From: Corylus avellana
Taxonomy: Eukaryota; Streptophyta; Magnoliopsida; Fagales; Betulaceae
Assembly: GCF_901000735.1 (NCBI RefSeq)
Contig: NC_081543.1
Location: 36,080,590 to 36,144,589, forward strand
DNA: 64,000 nt
Direction: 5' to 3'
Shown here: positions 1-12,077 of the stretch, piece by piece
Layout: each line of letters begins with the position of its first letter
How positions within the stretch are numbered: position 1 is the stretch's first letter
Notes under the pieces: generated by a model
The model's database searches: none
Seen by the model: only the letters and a program-made list of their open reading frames with translations
Told to the model about the DNA's origin: nothing
Made by a program: the position numbers and the translations under genes

Positions 1-378
1 GGTAATTAATGCTTTTAATCAAAATTTGTAAAGTCACTTAATAATTGTTCTCTGCCAATATTTATTCATGGACTCGATTAAATAAAGATACAACCAATAT
101 ATTTTGATGACTTCTACTTTAAAGCAAATTCAAAGAACATGTGTTAACAAGGACTCGATTCAAAAGGGACTCTAACACTGAGACATCTGAAGAAGATGTT
201 CTCTTATTATAGCAAATCCTACCACAATTAAGATACTTGAAAACAACCAACTTAATTAAACGACTTCCAAATTAATACTAAATAGATTATTGCAACAGTT
301 TCCTTTATTCTTCTCCTTCTCCTAGATATAACTGTGTCAAATGCTTGCCATTACAACCCACCATGCAAGGGTTCATGC
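1..378. other. 3' flank of TPS-A
   Basis: No gene. The stretch just beyond the stop (about 330-378) is conserved beyond the stop codons of the other TPS copies and last-exon fragments, so it is probably 3' UTR. A tract at about 60-215 recurs diverged at about 5440-5560, showing that the 3' flank of another TPS copy once lay there. Confidence 0.5.
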
Positions 379-3237
379 TTATAAAGGCACAGGATCAACC
401 AGCAAGGAAGCAACAACATCTTTGAGCACAATTTCAGCATGCGTGTACCCATCTGCATCCTTATAGACGACATACATCGTACGTGTAAGGTTGAGAAGTC
501 GCATCACAACGGGCATGGGGACAGTGGTTGGATAGCGACACTCTTCGTTTATATCTTTCCAGGCATCTGTAATTTCTTTTCCGAATTCACCGATTGCTTC
601 TTCTTCTGTAGCACCATGTTGTTTCGTGTAACATTCAACAGCCGAGGCAACATGTCCTCTTTTTTGCTCAAACTACAAAAACCAAATCTTTATGTAACAT
701 TCATATTGAATTGGTTTTTAGGATTACAATCATTACTAAACAGACATAACATATAATACCTTATGTGACACAATGTCGTCCATGAGTCGGCTAACCACGG
801 CTGAAGCTCTTACCATTTTAGGGTAGCTGAACAACCACTCAAAGGCATCTTTTGTAACAATGTCTCCCATCCCAACCAAGGATGTGGTTGCTAACAAGGG
901 GTATCCAGAGGTAACTAGTGCAATGCGCATATACTCATCCATTGTTGGTATGTGCTTCTTGTGGAACCATTTGGCTTCATGGAAGTAGGCTCTAACTTGA
1001 TTCTTCATCTGAGACAAGCAAGCAAGCTAAAATTAGATTACTATTATAACACGTACAGTAAACACTTTCTTGCTTTCTAATTATTTTTTTCTCGGCGTGA
1101 CAATTTTGATTGGGCTGTAAAAAATCTTCTAAATTTTTATGTGTGGTGCTTACTGCTTCTCTTGCATATCTAGCACGGTATGATCTTCCTTCACCTATTT
1201 TTTGATCCATTTCACTGTAAACATCTAGGAGTGGGCGGTAACACACTTTCATGTACTCCGGAAGTTGATCTATAGCACCAATATCCCACCTGTAAAGTGG
1301 ATAGATTCTATGAATGGAATTTTCCAATTAATATAACAATGGGAAGAATAAAGCAATGGTAGTGACATGTGAATTTCGCTCAAAAATAGCTAAAATGAGA
1401 AAGTGTGTCAATTTCAACCTCTCGATTGCTTTAGTAAAGAGCTCAAGTTCTTCAAGTGTTCCATACACATCATAAACGTCATCAAAAATCGAGGTCATGG
1501 CTATCACTTTGGTTAGAAACCTTCTAGCAATATGATATTCAGGCTCGAAGTACACTCCTAATATCCAGAAGTAACACTCAACCACTCTGTCTCTTATAAA
1601 TGGTAGCTCTATTGAAAAGTTGCAGTCTTTCCACCACCTATAAACATAATTTAGCATAATCATATAGTCAGCTTTGAGTTATATATGTACAAACTACTCA
1701 CACTTAACATGGTTGAAGAATAACTAACCTTGCAATTTCAGAAAGTTCTTTCTGGTGCAATTTTTGTAACTGGTTGAAATCCAACTTTGCAAACGTAAGA
1801 AGGACTTCATTATGTGAAGCGTCTTGTGGGTAGATAGAAAAGTAATACCTTGCCTCCAACCTCGGTAGTCCTTTGTGGATAGGCTGCTTTAAGGCATGGC
1901 TTACTTGTGATGCAAGAAGAGGGCTTAAATGGGTTGCTACCGACTCAAGATGTGTGGCAGTGAAGACAAGTGCTTCATCAAGTATATCTTCCCCATGTAC
2001 CCGCAGATGTGTGGCTTCATACAAGCTCAACATTCCTTGCACATCATTGATAAGTGATTTCTTAAAATTCCCTTTGCTGTCCTTGAACTTGGTGAACGTA
2101 TCTGCTTCACGATTCAATCACGTAAAATGAGTCAGCCACCCCTTGTTGAGCTTTATGTAATTTGTTGTGGACTAATTAAGGCGAGACCCAATTTGTTTTT
2201 GTCTTTGAGTTTGCTTCTTAAGAAATTTTTTATTCATGGGAAAAAAAAATAGTTACATTAGTGCTAGCCAAGCTATATATATTTTATGGTCCAATTCTCA
2301 AATGGGTTGGTGAAAGTAAGTCAGTGAAAGATAAGTAAATATGAAACATTGGCTGAAGTTCAAGCACTCTTTATATATGTTGTATATATAGGAGTACGCT
2401 GTGTACATGTGAGTGTTTACCATGCAAAAAGAGAAGAAAAATGCTACTGTCTATAAGGAATAAGGGACCTTAGGTCTATAGAAAGGCAATAGAGACTATG
2501 TTTCCATAAGGGACCACTCTATAAAAAAACAACAGTATCACATGCATGGAATGTTCTCCTAGGATATTCAAGTTTGTACGATATTAAATGCGACACCGAT
2601 TGTTTGTGCAGATTAAGTTTTCCCAAATAGAAATAAAAGAACACTTTTGTTTAAAACCAATAAAAAGAAACAAGCACTTGCAAAGTAAAAAAAAAAAAAA
2701 AAAAAAGTACCAGACGAACTATAATAACCATGTTGTCTAAGTAACCGAAACCGAAGAGCAACAGTGTAAAGGTCATCATCTTCATGGTCATGAGAGTCAT
2801 GAAGAGTTTGCAAAATTTGTTGAATCTCATTTTCAAAATGGTAAGACACGCCCAAGCGATGAATTGCATCAATGAAGTTGAGTTTTTCTGATGACTTTTC
2901 TCCTGGAGCCATTAGCATTTTCCTCACTTCTTTCTTCAATTCCTGATGTAGTTGTATTTTCTCATTATCAGTTTCCTGTACGAGTAGATTGAAGAAAACA
3001 AATTAGTATACTAAATAGGAAAAATTAATCTAAAGCTTAGTTGTGCATGCACATGTAATTAAATATGTTGGCATGCAGATCCACACACTGAGATGCATAT
3101 ATTTTTACCGAGAACTCAGAAGCATATGTGAGGAAACGGTCACCCCAAATGCTAGGATGATAATTTGCAGAGCGGCGAGTGGTTTCTGGCACAGGATTTA
3201 GGGATGGAGCAGCGACTACTGAAACTTTGAAAGACAT
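379..3237 (-). CDS. TPS-A: sesquiterpene synthase (TPS-a clade), complete, 7 exons
   Basis: Predicted cytosolic class I terpene cyclase that ionises farnesyl diphosphate with Mg2+ to make a sesquiterpene; the product cannot be predicted. Exons read on the minus strand: 3109-3237, 2711-2975, 1729-2101, 1419-1637, 1154-1289, 760-1008, 379-672; every junction is GT-AG and the total is 1665 nt, 554 aa plus stop. Visible motifs: RR-x8-W at residues 21-31, RDR at 271-273, DDVYD at 308-312 (metal-binding DDxxD), and the second metal site DDIVSHKFE at 451-459 (NSE/DTE type), split by the last intron. Only about 20 residues precede the RR motif, so there is no transit peptide. Seven exons with 219 and 249 nt exons 4 and 6 are typical of the family. 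The overall sequence resembles germacrene D/valencene synthase-type enzymes (family knowledge). Oddity: exons 6-7 differ clearly from TPS-C and TPS-D while exons 1-5 are nearly identical. Confidence 0.93.
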
Positions 3238-3321
3238 TTTCTTTTCCTAAACTTTAATTGAAGGTGTCTTTTAAGTGCTTTGAGGTGGCTAAGCATGAGA
3301 GAATGGTTAACGTGCTCATGT

Positions 3322-3329
3322 TATTTATA
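3322..3329 (-). promoter_or_regulatory. TATA box of TPS-A
   Basis: TATAAATA on the minus strand, about 85-92 nt upstream of the TPS-A start codon. The same box and its flanks are conserved upstream of TPS-C and in two orphan promoter copies. Inferred core promoter; no transcription start is known. Confidence 0.6.
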
Positions 3330-3529
3330 GAAGAAATGTTGAAAATAATTTTGGATGGTGTATAAAATTCTTGGTATGTGTTATTCACAAAAAAACAAAT
3401 ACTGCTTGATATATGTTATGTGGCTTCAGTTTCAACCACGTGGACGACAGACTTTCTCATCCTCGCCTTGTGGTTGGAAATTTTCCGCTCTATCATAAAA
3501 TAGATATATATTTTTTTGTTGTTATAGTT

Positions 3530-4226
3530 GGAAATTTAGCTCTAAAATTACCAAAACAATGATTATGTATCCAAATTTTAACAAAATGATGAAATTATCT
3601 TTACTTAAATAAAAGCAAAATACTAAAATTTATAAAAAATAATTAAAAAAATAAAAATCAAAACAGGGGTATCGGACCAGTACCCCTAGGTAACTTGGAA
3701 TGGTCCGGCCACCCACCAGGGGGTAGATCGGCCACCCCTGAGCCATTTTCAGGGGTGGCTTGGCCACCCCATCTCATTAATTAATGGGGTGGCCGGCTAC
3801 CCCCAAAAATACCTCTTTAACACCCAAGTGGTGTTTTTGGGGGATGGCTGATGTTTGGCCGAGCCACTCCTGGGTTGGTTCGGCCACCCCTATTATATTC
3901 AGTGGTGGCTAATTCACCACCCCTTGCCACCCATGGGGTGGTTCTCGAACCACCCCTCTTTTTTTTTTTTTTTTTTTCTTTTTTTTCAACTTTTCTTTTT
4001 TAATATTTAATTATATATATATTTAATTTTTTTTTTTTTTTTTAAATTTTTAGGGATATTTTTGTCTTATTGGAATTATATATGGGTACTTTTGTTTTTT
4101 TGCTAATATTAGGAGGTATATTGTCATTATTTTGAGAGTTTAGGGTGTAAATTGTCACAATTAATAGTTTGAGAGGTAGATTATCATTTTGGTAGTAGTT
4201 TGAGGGGTTAAGTGGACTTTACCCAT
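3530..4226. mobile_element. Remnant of a GGTGGC-rich inverted-repeat element
   Basis: A GC-rich core (about 3664-3960) full of alternating GGTGGCC and GGCCACCCC stretches sits in AT-rich DNA. It is followed by a tail (about 4050-4226) of the type TTGTCATT...GGTAGT...GGACTTTACCC that recurs at the ends of other elements at 19.9, 26.3, 31.9, 47.1 and 54.7 kb. No target duplication could be defined. Probably a non-autonomous Mutator-like element, by analogy with the copies that have clear ends. Confidence 0.4.
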
Positions 4227-4646
4227 TTCTTTTTCTACGCCTAGTATTTCTTCCTGGTAGAAGCGGCTGCACACCCATCCCATGGGATTTTGGGTTTTGA
4301 AAATTATTCAGATTTTCTGCACCATCTGTACGTGCTCTATTTATGTTGAGTGCCTGTTGAGATTGCAGTGCATTGGCTTGTGATAGAAAGACACATTGGG
4401 CTTTGACACTTCGGTGATTCTTTCTCAAACATCTTCCCCAGCACATTGACAGATCCCTACTTTCACAGAAAATACCAATAAAAATTTAACTTCAAGTACC
4501 AGTGAAGATTCCAAACAAAAAATCCAAAAATTCTAGTGTTCGCGCGGTGCACCCATCCTTACATTCACAGAAAAAAACCCCAAAATCCAATACGATGGGT
4601 GCGCTGCTGCCTCTACCCGGAAGAAATACCAGGTCTAGGTAGAAAA
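4226..4646. repeat. Imperfect inverted repeat, about 75 bp arms
   Basis: The left arm (about 4226-4302) is complementary, with scattered mismatches and small indels, to the right arm (about 4567-4646). The spacer is about 265 bp and has no convincing coding content. It may be a small foldback element or an inverted duplication. Confidence 0.5.
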
Positions 4647-6129
4647 AGAAAATAGAGAGAGAGAAAGAAAACGTTTTGGGTAGAAAAAACAGAAAAAGAT
4701 AAAAAAATGGATGGGAATTAGTGGAATAAAGTGCCTTTTTTCTTTTTCTTTTTTGTTTGTTTGTACACGTTAGTCTAAATAAGGAGTACTTTGCCCTTAG
4801 AGAATCTCAGCCCTCAAACCAAACAACCGCAGGCATGAAAGCCAATTCCATTTACATTAACATTTAAAACCGTTTCTTCTAAGCCATGGTCAAAACTGTA
4901 AAACCATTTAAAGATGATTTCAGTTTTTTTTTTTTTTTCATAAAAAACTGGTTTAAGATCAAACGGTTAAACAATAAATAATGTTCGTAACATTACAACA
5001 AGAAATAGCTTAGCCCTACGTTGGTGGGAAGTACCCTCTGTTAAGCATTTTCTTTTCCAAAAATATTGAAATAAATATTTCTTTCCTCTGATCATAGTGA
5101 ATTGCCGACCAACTAAATTCAAGATTATTAATTAATGATCATGAATTGATTATATCTTTCCTCTGATCATATCAGAAAATGAAGTGGTGCATTTCCGAAC
5201 GGACACTTGTTTACTAAGAATGAAGGAAAAAAGAGAGACATACAATAGAGAAAGAGAGGGATTGGAGGAACGGGGGCCTTTGTGGCTTGGTAAGGATGAA
5301 AGTTATTTATGATAAACTATGATTTAGTTACCTTAAATTAAGTGATAGTTACTTAGTTTAAGACATTTATTTGTATTTTGAATTGGAGCTTATTTATGTG
5401 ATAAATAGGTTTTACAGGACTCACCTCCTACACAAGGTTGCTTAATATTTATTCATGGTACAGCCAACATATTTTGAAGATTTCTACTTTAAAGCAAATT
5501 CAAAGAACGTACACGTCAACAAGGACTCGATTCAAAAGGGACTCTAAGAAGATGTTCTCTTATTATTAATGTGACCACAACCCATCAAGAATGGTCCTTT
5601 CTTGGTCAAAATGTATCCAACAAAACTACAAAATTGAGTAAATTAATGGCAGGAAGTATCAAGCAAAACTACAAATGCTACGTCTAGATGGTATCCTATG
5701 TTAAGTATTTTCGTTTTCTAATATTAGAAAAATATTATGAATTTTTTTTATGTTCTCCTGATCTTATGTGAATATTACTTTCTAAAAAAATATGAGAGAC
5801 TAGTGTGATATGTTTGTTCTACTTTTTTAGAAAACAATATACATGTAAGATCATGAGAAAACTAGACAAAAAAAAAAAAAAAAAAAAAGTAACATTCCTC
5901 TCATCTAATTAAGAAAATAAATATTTAATAAAGTTTCAAAAGGTAACTGAAATTTTCAAAACAAACAGAAATGCACTCCTTTCAAACTGCGCATGAGCTG
6001 GATGGTGAGATTATCATTTAAGTTTATCGTCGCAATTCAAGTACCATGATTATGAACATTTTCCACATGTTTTCGAGTTAACTTTGAACCACTTAAAGGT
6101 TTGAGACAAAAATGTAAAATTCAATTTCA
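4647..6129. other. Intergenic, no gene seen
   Basis: AT-rich sequence. It contains a diverged copy of the TPS-A 3' flank (about 5440-5560) and stretches near 5000-5070 and 5990-6110 that resemble TPS upstream sequence found at 63.0 kb and inside the 8-12 kb tandem repeat. No supported reading frame. Confidence 0.5.
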
Positions 6130-7260
6130 ACCCTTAAAAAAAAATTAGGATTACTTCCAGTTTATTTGAACCAGAGCATATCCCATTAGTAATATTGGAG
6201 GGGTAATTTTGTCCCTCAAAAAGTGAAAATACAAAAATACCATTCTAATATAACTAAATGAATTGGAGAGGATATGGTTCCAATTAAAAAAAGTACACAA
6301 CACTTTAATCAAATCCAAATAAGAGAAACCATTAGGTAGATAGATACCCTCTGTTGGTATGATAACAGCTATGTGACCACAATCGTGTAATATTGGACTT
6401 TTGGCTTGCTCCAGGCTAGCTGAATACCTAGGCAAATTAAACAATTGTCTAAGAGCATTTATATTTTGCAATGTACGTTTTAGATAAAAATTAAATTTAA
6501 GGAGAAAATTTTATTTTATCAAATTTAGAAAGTTACTTTTAGAATGAATTAAACATAAAACTTTCTTTACTTTTCTCTACTTTAGTAAAATATTGTTTTT
6601 ATTAGTTTTAAACCAATCAGGGGAGAGGAGACTAAAAAATAAGCTTAAAAAATTAAATAACTTTAGCTTTTTGGCTCTTGAAATGTAAGAGCATTCTCAA
6701 TGGAAGAGCCAAATGTTACTTTTATCAAAAATGGCTCTTCAAATGTTTAAAAAACTCCCTACATTAGATTAGCCAAAAGAAAATGTAAAATAGATATTTA
6801 ATTAGAAGAGCTAAAAAAAAAAAGCTAAATGTAGTAGTACTTTTCAAATGAGCTATTTTATTTTTCATTGTTTCTCTTACATGTTTTCTTTTTTTTCTCA
6901 AATCTTTTCCTACTTTTTTTCTGCATGTTTTCTTTTTCCCATTTTTCCTCTCACATGTTCTATTTTTTCCAAAACTTTTCTTACTTTTAATAATATTTTA
7001 ATAGAATAGATAGAAATATAGCTAATCGGATGTATAGACATTTAAAAATGACTTAACTAAACTAGATAAAAGTGAGTTTTTAGAAGCTATTTTACATAAA
7101 AATATGGCTCCTTTATTGGGAATGCTCTAAGGAGCATTTATGACAATAGTTAAATATAAAGTAAGAAATGGAGCTTGTTAAATGGGTGTTTTCATAACTT
7201 TTGTTAGATTTTTTTTTTTAAAAAAAAAAACTAAATATAAAGAGCCCATTGTGAATGCTT
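6130..7260. repeat. Duplicated non-coding block, split by a MITE
   Basis: Positions about 6130-6688 plus 7128-7200 match about 16990-17575, upstream of TPS-B exon 2. Reading frames in it are fragments without family signatures. The block is interrupted here, but not at 17.5 kb, by the 439 bp element at 6689-7127. Confidence 0.7.
6689..7127. mobile_element. Tourist-like MITE 1 with TAA target duplication
   Basis: The ends are inverted repeats: GAGCATTCTCAATGG at the left and CATTGGGAATGCTC-type sequence at the right. The element is flanked by TAA on both sides (6686-6688 and 7128-7130). The paralogous block at 17529-17531 has a single TAA and no element, i.e. an empty site. End sequence and 3 bp TAA duplication fit PIF/Harbinger (Tourist) MITEs. 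Confidence 0.85.
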
Positions 7261-7277
7261 TAAGGCCCTTAATAAAA

Positions 7278-7912
7278 TGAATCCTTTTCTTTGATCAATA
7301 ACCAAAATCTAGAGAATATCGTGTCAAAATTGAAATTTTCACCTGAAACTGCATATTGAACCACAGTTTATCCTGCAAAATTTCATCAAACATTTCTTAA
7401 TTGATTACTCTTCAATTGAAGAAAGTTCATAAAAAATAAAAATAAAAAATAAAAAACAACAACAACAAACAAACAAAGGTGCGGAAAAGGCATAACAAAA
7501 AAACCCTTAAGCAAACTTGCATGGGCTAAACTATCATTTTGAGTGACTGGTGTCAAAGTCTCTCATGTTCTTATGAGGAATAGTGCAAGAAGAAGACAAA
7601 CTACTACTACTTTCTAACGGCATTGAAAATCTTAGAGCTTTTAGAAGCCCTAAGAACAGGAGATACTTTGACACCAGTCACTCAAAAGGATAGTGCAGCC
7701 CATGCAAGTTTCCTTAAGGGTTTTTATGTTATGCCTTTTCCACACCTTTGTTTTGTCTTTTTTTCCTTCAACTTAAGAGTAATCAATTAAGAAGTGTTTG
7801 ATGAAATTTTGAAAAATAAACTGTTGTGAAATGTGCAGTTTCACGTGAAAATTTCAATTTTGACATGATATTCTCTAGATTTGGGTTACTGATCGAAGAA
7901 AAGGAACCATTT
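7278..7912. repeat. Long foldback (hairpin) element, arms about 300 bp
   Basis: The left arm (about 7278-7580) and right arm (about 7650-7912) are reverse complements with mismatches over almost their whole length; for example TTGAGTGACTGGTGTCAAAG pairs with CTTTGACACCAGTCACTCAA. The loop is about 70 bp. There is no coding content. Arms this long suggest a foldback or long-TIR non-autonomous element able to yield hairpin RNA if transcribed. Slightly truncated copies lie in the next two tandem units. Confidence 0.75.
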
Positions 7913-8543
7913 AGCAGAGATGCAGCTCCATAGACGCACACATATGATTAATTCTGGGTGATCTCGTTCCCCACAATGCACGGTCAACCAGACTTCGTAA
8001 TGCGTGCACTTTGTCGGTTGATTCTCAACCGTCCAAAATGTTTTGATGATCTAATAGCCGTTGGATGATATTAATGGATGACAGCTATCAAGGTGGACAC
8101 GTCTAGGATTCTCTAAACATGAATCACATGGTGAAGACAAAATGATTGGGACTTTAAAAAAAAATAATGGTGGGAAGAAGTAAGCATTTTGTTTTCCTAA
8201 TTTGTATTGAAAGATATGTTTTGTTGCCCAAATATATATGGTTGTATTGGAAAGAAAATGATGTGAAAGTAACCACGCATCTTTATCGTGGAAGTACATA
8301 TTTGCAAATAAAGTTTCAAAATTTTTAGAAACAAACAGAAATGTGTTCCTTTCAAACTTCCGATGAACATTTTCTTCTTGTTTAATTTGTGGTCGCAATT
8401 CAAGCACCATAAACATTTTCCTCTTTCAAATTGCCTTTGAACCACTTAAAATGTTGTTTTTTTCTAGGTTATGATCAGTACGAAGAAAAATAAGTGAACC
8501 TGCTGAGAGCTAGGCATCGATAACAAATATATATATATATACA

Positions 8544-8930
8544 CAGAGACGGAGGGAGTGGGGGACAGGGGTCGGCCATGGTCCCCCCCAAAATAAGGAA
8601 AAAAAATATTATAAGTAAAAAAAAAAATTTAAAAATTTAAAAAAGTAAAGTTAAAGTTTTAATTTTAGTCATTTGGCCTCCTTCCAAACAAAAAAATTGG
8701 CCCTACTTTTAATTTTTTTGGCCATATCCAATAAAAACTTTTGGCCCTATTTTTAATTTTATTGGCCCATACTCGCTAAGTTTTTTTATTTTTGATCCTT
8801 ACTTTCAAATGTCCACTTTTTTTTGGTCCTTACGGTAATCTTTAGTTTATAAAAAACAACAAAAATAATTTTTTTTAATAAAAAAAATTATAAAGAACCG
8901 AAAAAAAAAATTTGGCTGGCTCCGTCCCTG
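8544..8930. mobile_element. Small TIR element in tandem unit 1
   Basis: Ends are CAGAGACGGA and its near-complement TCCGTCCCTG, flanked on both sides by (TA)n. The interior is A/T-rich and non-coding. Copies occupy the same place in units 2 and 3. The ends resemble those of the larger element at 60.5 kb. Confidence 0.6.
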
Positions 8931-10118
8931 TATATATATATATGGAACCACAGTTTATCCTGCAAAATTTCATCAAACATTTCTTAATTGATTACTCTTC
9001 AGTTGAAGAAAGTTTCATAAAAAATAAAAAACAACAACAACAAACAAACAAAGGTGCGGAAAAGGCATAACAAAAAAACCCTTAAGCAAACTTGCATGGG
9101 CTAAACTATCATTTTGAGTGACTGGTGTCAAAGTCTCTCATGTTCTTATGAGGAATAGTGCAAGAAGAAGACGAACTACTACTACTTTCTAACGGCATTG
9201 AAAATCTTAGAGCTTTTAGAAGCCCTAAGAACAGGAGATACTTTGACACCAGTCACTCAAAAGGATAGTGCAGCCCATGCAAGTTTCCTTAAGGGTTTTT
9301 ATGTTATGCCTTTTCCACACCTTTGTTTTGTCTTTTTTTCCTTCAACTTAAGAGTAATCAATTAAGAAGTGTTTGATGAAATTTTGAAAAATAAACTGTT
9401 GTGAAATGTGCAGTTTCACGTGAAAATTTCAATTTTGACATGATATTCTCTAGACTTGGGTTACTGATCAAAGAAAAGGAACCATTTAGCAGAGATGCAG
9501 CTCCATAGACGCACACATATGATTAATTCTGGGTGATCTCGTTCCCCACAATGCACGGTCAACCAGACTTCGTAATGCGTGCACTTTGTCGGTTGATTCT
9601 CAACCGTCCAAAATGTTTTGATGATCTAATAGCCGTTGGATGATATTAATGGATGACAGCTATCAAGGTGGACACGTCTAGGATTCTCTAAACATGAATC
9701 ACATGGTGAAGACAAAATGATTGGGACTTTTAAAAAAAATAATGGTGGGAAGAAGTAAGCATTTTGTTTTCCTAATTTGTATTGAAAGATATGTTTTGTT
9801 GCCCAAATATATATGGTTGTATTGGAAAGAAAATGATGTGAAAGTAACCACGCATCTTTATCGTGGAAGTACATATTTGCAAATAAAGTTTCAAAATTTT
9901 TAGAAACAAACAGAAATGTGTTCCTTTCAAACTTCCGATGAACATTTTCTTCTTGTTTAATTTGTGGTCGCAATTCAAGCACCATAAACATTTTCCTCTT
10001 TCAAATTGCCTTTGAACCACTTAAAATGTTGTTTTTTTCTAGGTTATGATCAGTACGAAGAAAAATAAGTGAACCTGCTGAGAGCTAGGCATCGATAACA
10101 AATATATATATATATACA

Positions 10119-10504
10119 CAGAGACGGAGGGAGTGGGGGACAGGGGTCGGCCATGGTCCCCCCCAAAATAAGGAAAAAAAATATTATAAGTAAAAAAAAA
10201 AATTTAAAAATTTAAAAAAGTAAAGTTAAAGTTTTAATTTTAGTCATTTGGCCTCCTTCCAAACAAAAAAATTGGCCCTACTTTTAATTTTTTTGGCCAT
10301 ATCCAATAAAAACTTTTGGCCCTATTTTTAATTTTATTGGCCCATACTCGCTAAGTTTTTTTATTTTTGATCCTTACTTTCAAATGTCCACTTTTTTTTT
10401 GTCCTTACGGTAATCTTTAGTTTATAAAAAACAACAAAAATAATTTTTTTTAATAAAAAAAATTATAAAGAACCGAAAAAAAAATTTGGCTGGCTCCGTC
10501 CCTG
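10119..10504. mobile_element. Small TIR element in tandem unit 2
   Basis: Same CAGAGACGGA/TCCGTCCCTG ends as the copy in unit 1; carried by the tandem duplication rather than by separate transposition. Confidence 0.6.
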
Positions 10505-11690
10505 TATATATATATATGGAACCACAGTTTATCCTGCAAAATTTCATCAAACATTTCTTAATTGATTACTCTTCAGTTGAAGAAAGTTTCATAAAAAATA
10601 AAAAACAACAACAACAAACAAACAAAGGTGCGGAAAAGGCATAACAAAAAAACCCTTAAGCAAACTTGCATGGGCTAAACTATCATTTTGAGTGACTGGT
10701 GTCAAAGTCTCTCATGTTCTTATGAGGAATAGTGCAAGAAGAAGACGAACTACTACTACTTTCTAACGGCATTGAAAATCTTAGAGCTTTTAGAAGCTCT
10801 AAGAACAGGAGATACTTTGACACCAGTCACTCAAAAGGATAGTGCAGCCCATGCAAGTTTCCTTAAGGGTTTTTATGTTATGCCTTTTCCACACCTTTGT
10901 TTTGTCTTTTTTTCCTTCAACTTAAGAGTAATCAATTAAGAAGTGTTTGATGAAATTTTGAAAAATAAACTGTTGTGAAATGTGCAGTTTCACGTGAAAA
11001 TTTCAATTTTGACATGATATTCTCTAGATTTGGGTTACTGATCGAAGAAAAGGAACCATTTAGCAGAGATGCAGCTCCATAGACGCACACATATGATGAA
11101 TTCTGGGTGATCTCGTTCCCCACAATGCACGGTCAACCAGACTTCGTAATGCGTGCACTTTGTCGGTTGATTCTCAACCGTCCAAAATGTTTTGATGATC
11201 TAATAGCCGTTGGATGATATTAATGGATGACAGCTATCAAGGTGGACACGTCTAGGATTCTCTAAACATGAATCACATGGTGAAGACAAAATGATTGGGA
11301 CTTTAAAAAAAAATAATGGTGGGAAGAAGTAAGCATTTTGTTTTCCTAATTTGTATTGAAAGATATGTTTTGTTGCCCAAATATATATGGTTGTATTGGA
11401 AAGAAAATGATGTGAAAGTAACCACGCATCTTTATCGTGGAAGTACATATTTGCAAATAAAGTGTCAAAATTTTTAGAAACAAACAGAAATGTGTTCCTT
11501 TCAAACTTCCGATGAACATTTTCTTCCAGTTTAATTTGTGGTCGCAATTCAAGCACCATAAACATTTTCCTCTTTCAAATTGCCTTTGAACCACTTAAAA
11601 TGTTGTTTTTTCTAGGTTATGATCAGTACGAAGAAAAATAAGTGAACCTGCTGAGAGCTAGGCATCGATAAAAATATATATATAGACACA

Positions 11691-12065
11691 CAGAGACGGA
11701 GGGAGTGGGGGACAGGGGTCGGCCATGGTCCCCCCCAAAATAAGGAAAAAAATATTATAAAAAATTAAAAAATTAAAAAAAGTAAAGTTAAAGTTTTAAT
11801 TTTAGTCATTTGGCCCCCTCCAAAACAAAAAAATTGGCCATACTTTTAAATTTTTTGGTCATATCCAATAAAAACTTTTGGTCCTATTTTTAATTTTATT
11901 GGTCCATACCCACTAAGTTTTTTTATTTTTGATCCTTACTTTCAAATGTCTACTTTTTTTGGTCCTTACGGTAATCTTTAGTTCATAAAAAACAACAAAA
12001 ATAATTTTTTTTAATAAAAGAAATTATAAAGAACCGAAAAAAAAATTTGGCTCGCTCCGTCCCTG
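11691..12065. mobile_element. Small TIR element in tandem unit 3
   Basis: Same ends as in units 1 and 2, but with more substitutions and a shorter poly-A region, so unit 3 is the most diverged of the three. Confidence 0.6.
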
Positions 12066-12077
12066 TATATATATATG

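Larger units (their letters stand above)
7358..12077. repeat. Three tandem copies of a 1.57 kb unit
   Basis: Units at about 7358-8944, 8945-10518 and 10519-12077 are nearly identical, with a period of 1574-1587 bp. Each starts with GAACCACAGTTTATCC inside the left foldback arm, then runs through the foldback loop and right arm, a 550 bp single-copy-like stretch with resemblance to TPS upstream sequence, a (TA)n tract and a small 0.39 kb inverted-repeat element. Open frames of 121 and 82 codons persist in all units only because the units are almost identical; they match no family I recognise. Confidence 0.92.

Noticed and set aside
1873..2130. Plus-strand 85-codon frames repeated at 23.3 and 40.9 kb
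   Set aside because: Antisense shadows of TPS exon 3.
8051..8416. 121-codon and 82-codon minus-strand frames conserved three times (8.05, 9.63, 11.2 kb)
   Set aside because: They overlap each other in different frames and are kept only because the tandem units are nearly identical; no domain, no splice support and a resemblance to non-coding TPS upstream sequence.
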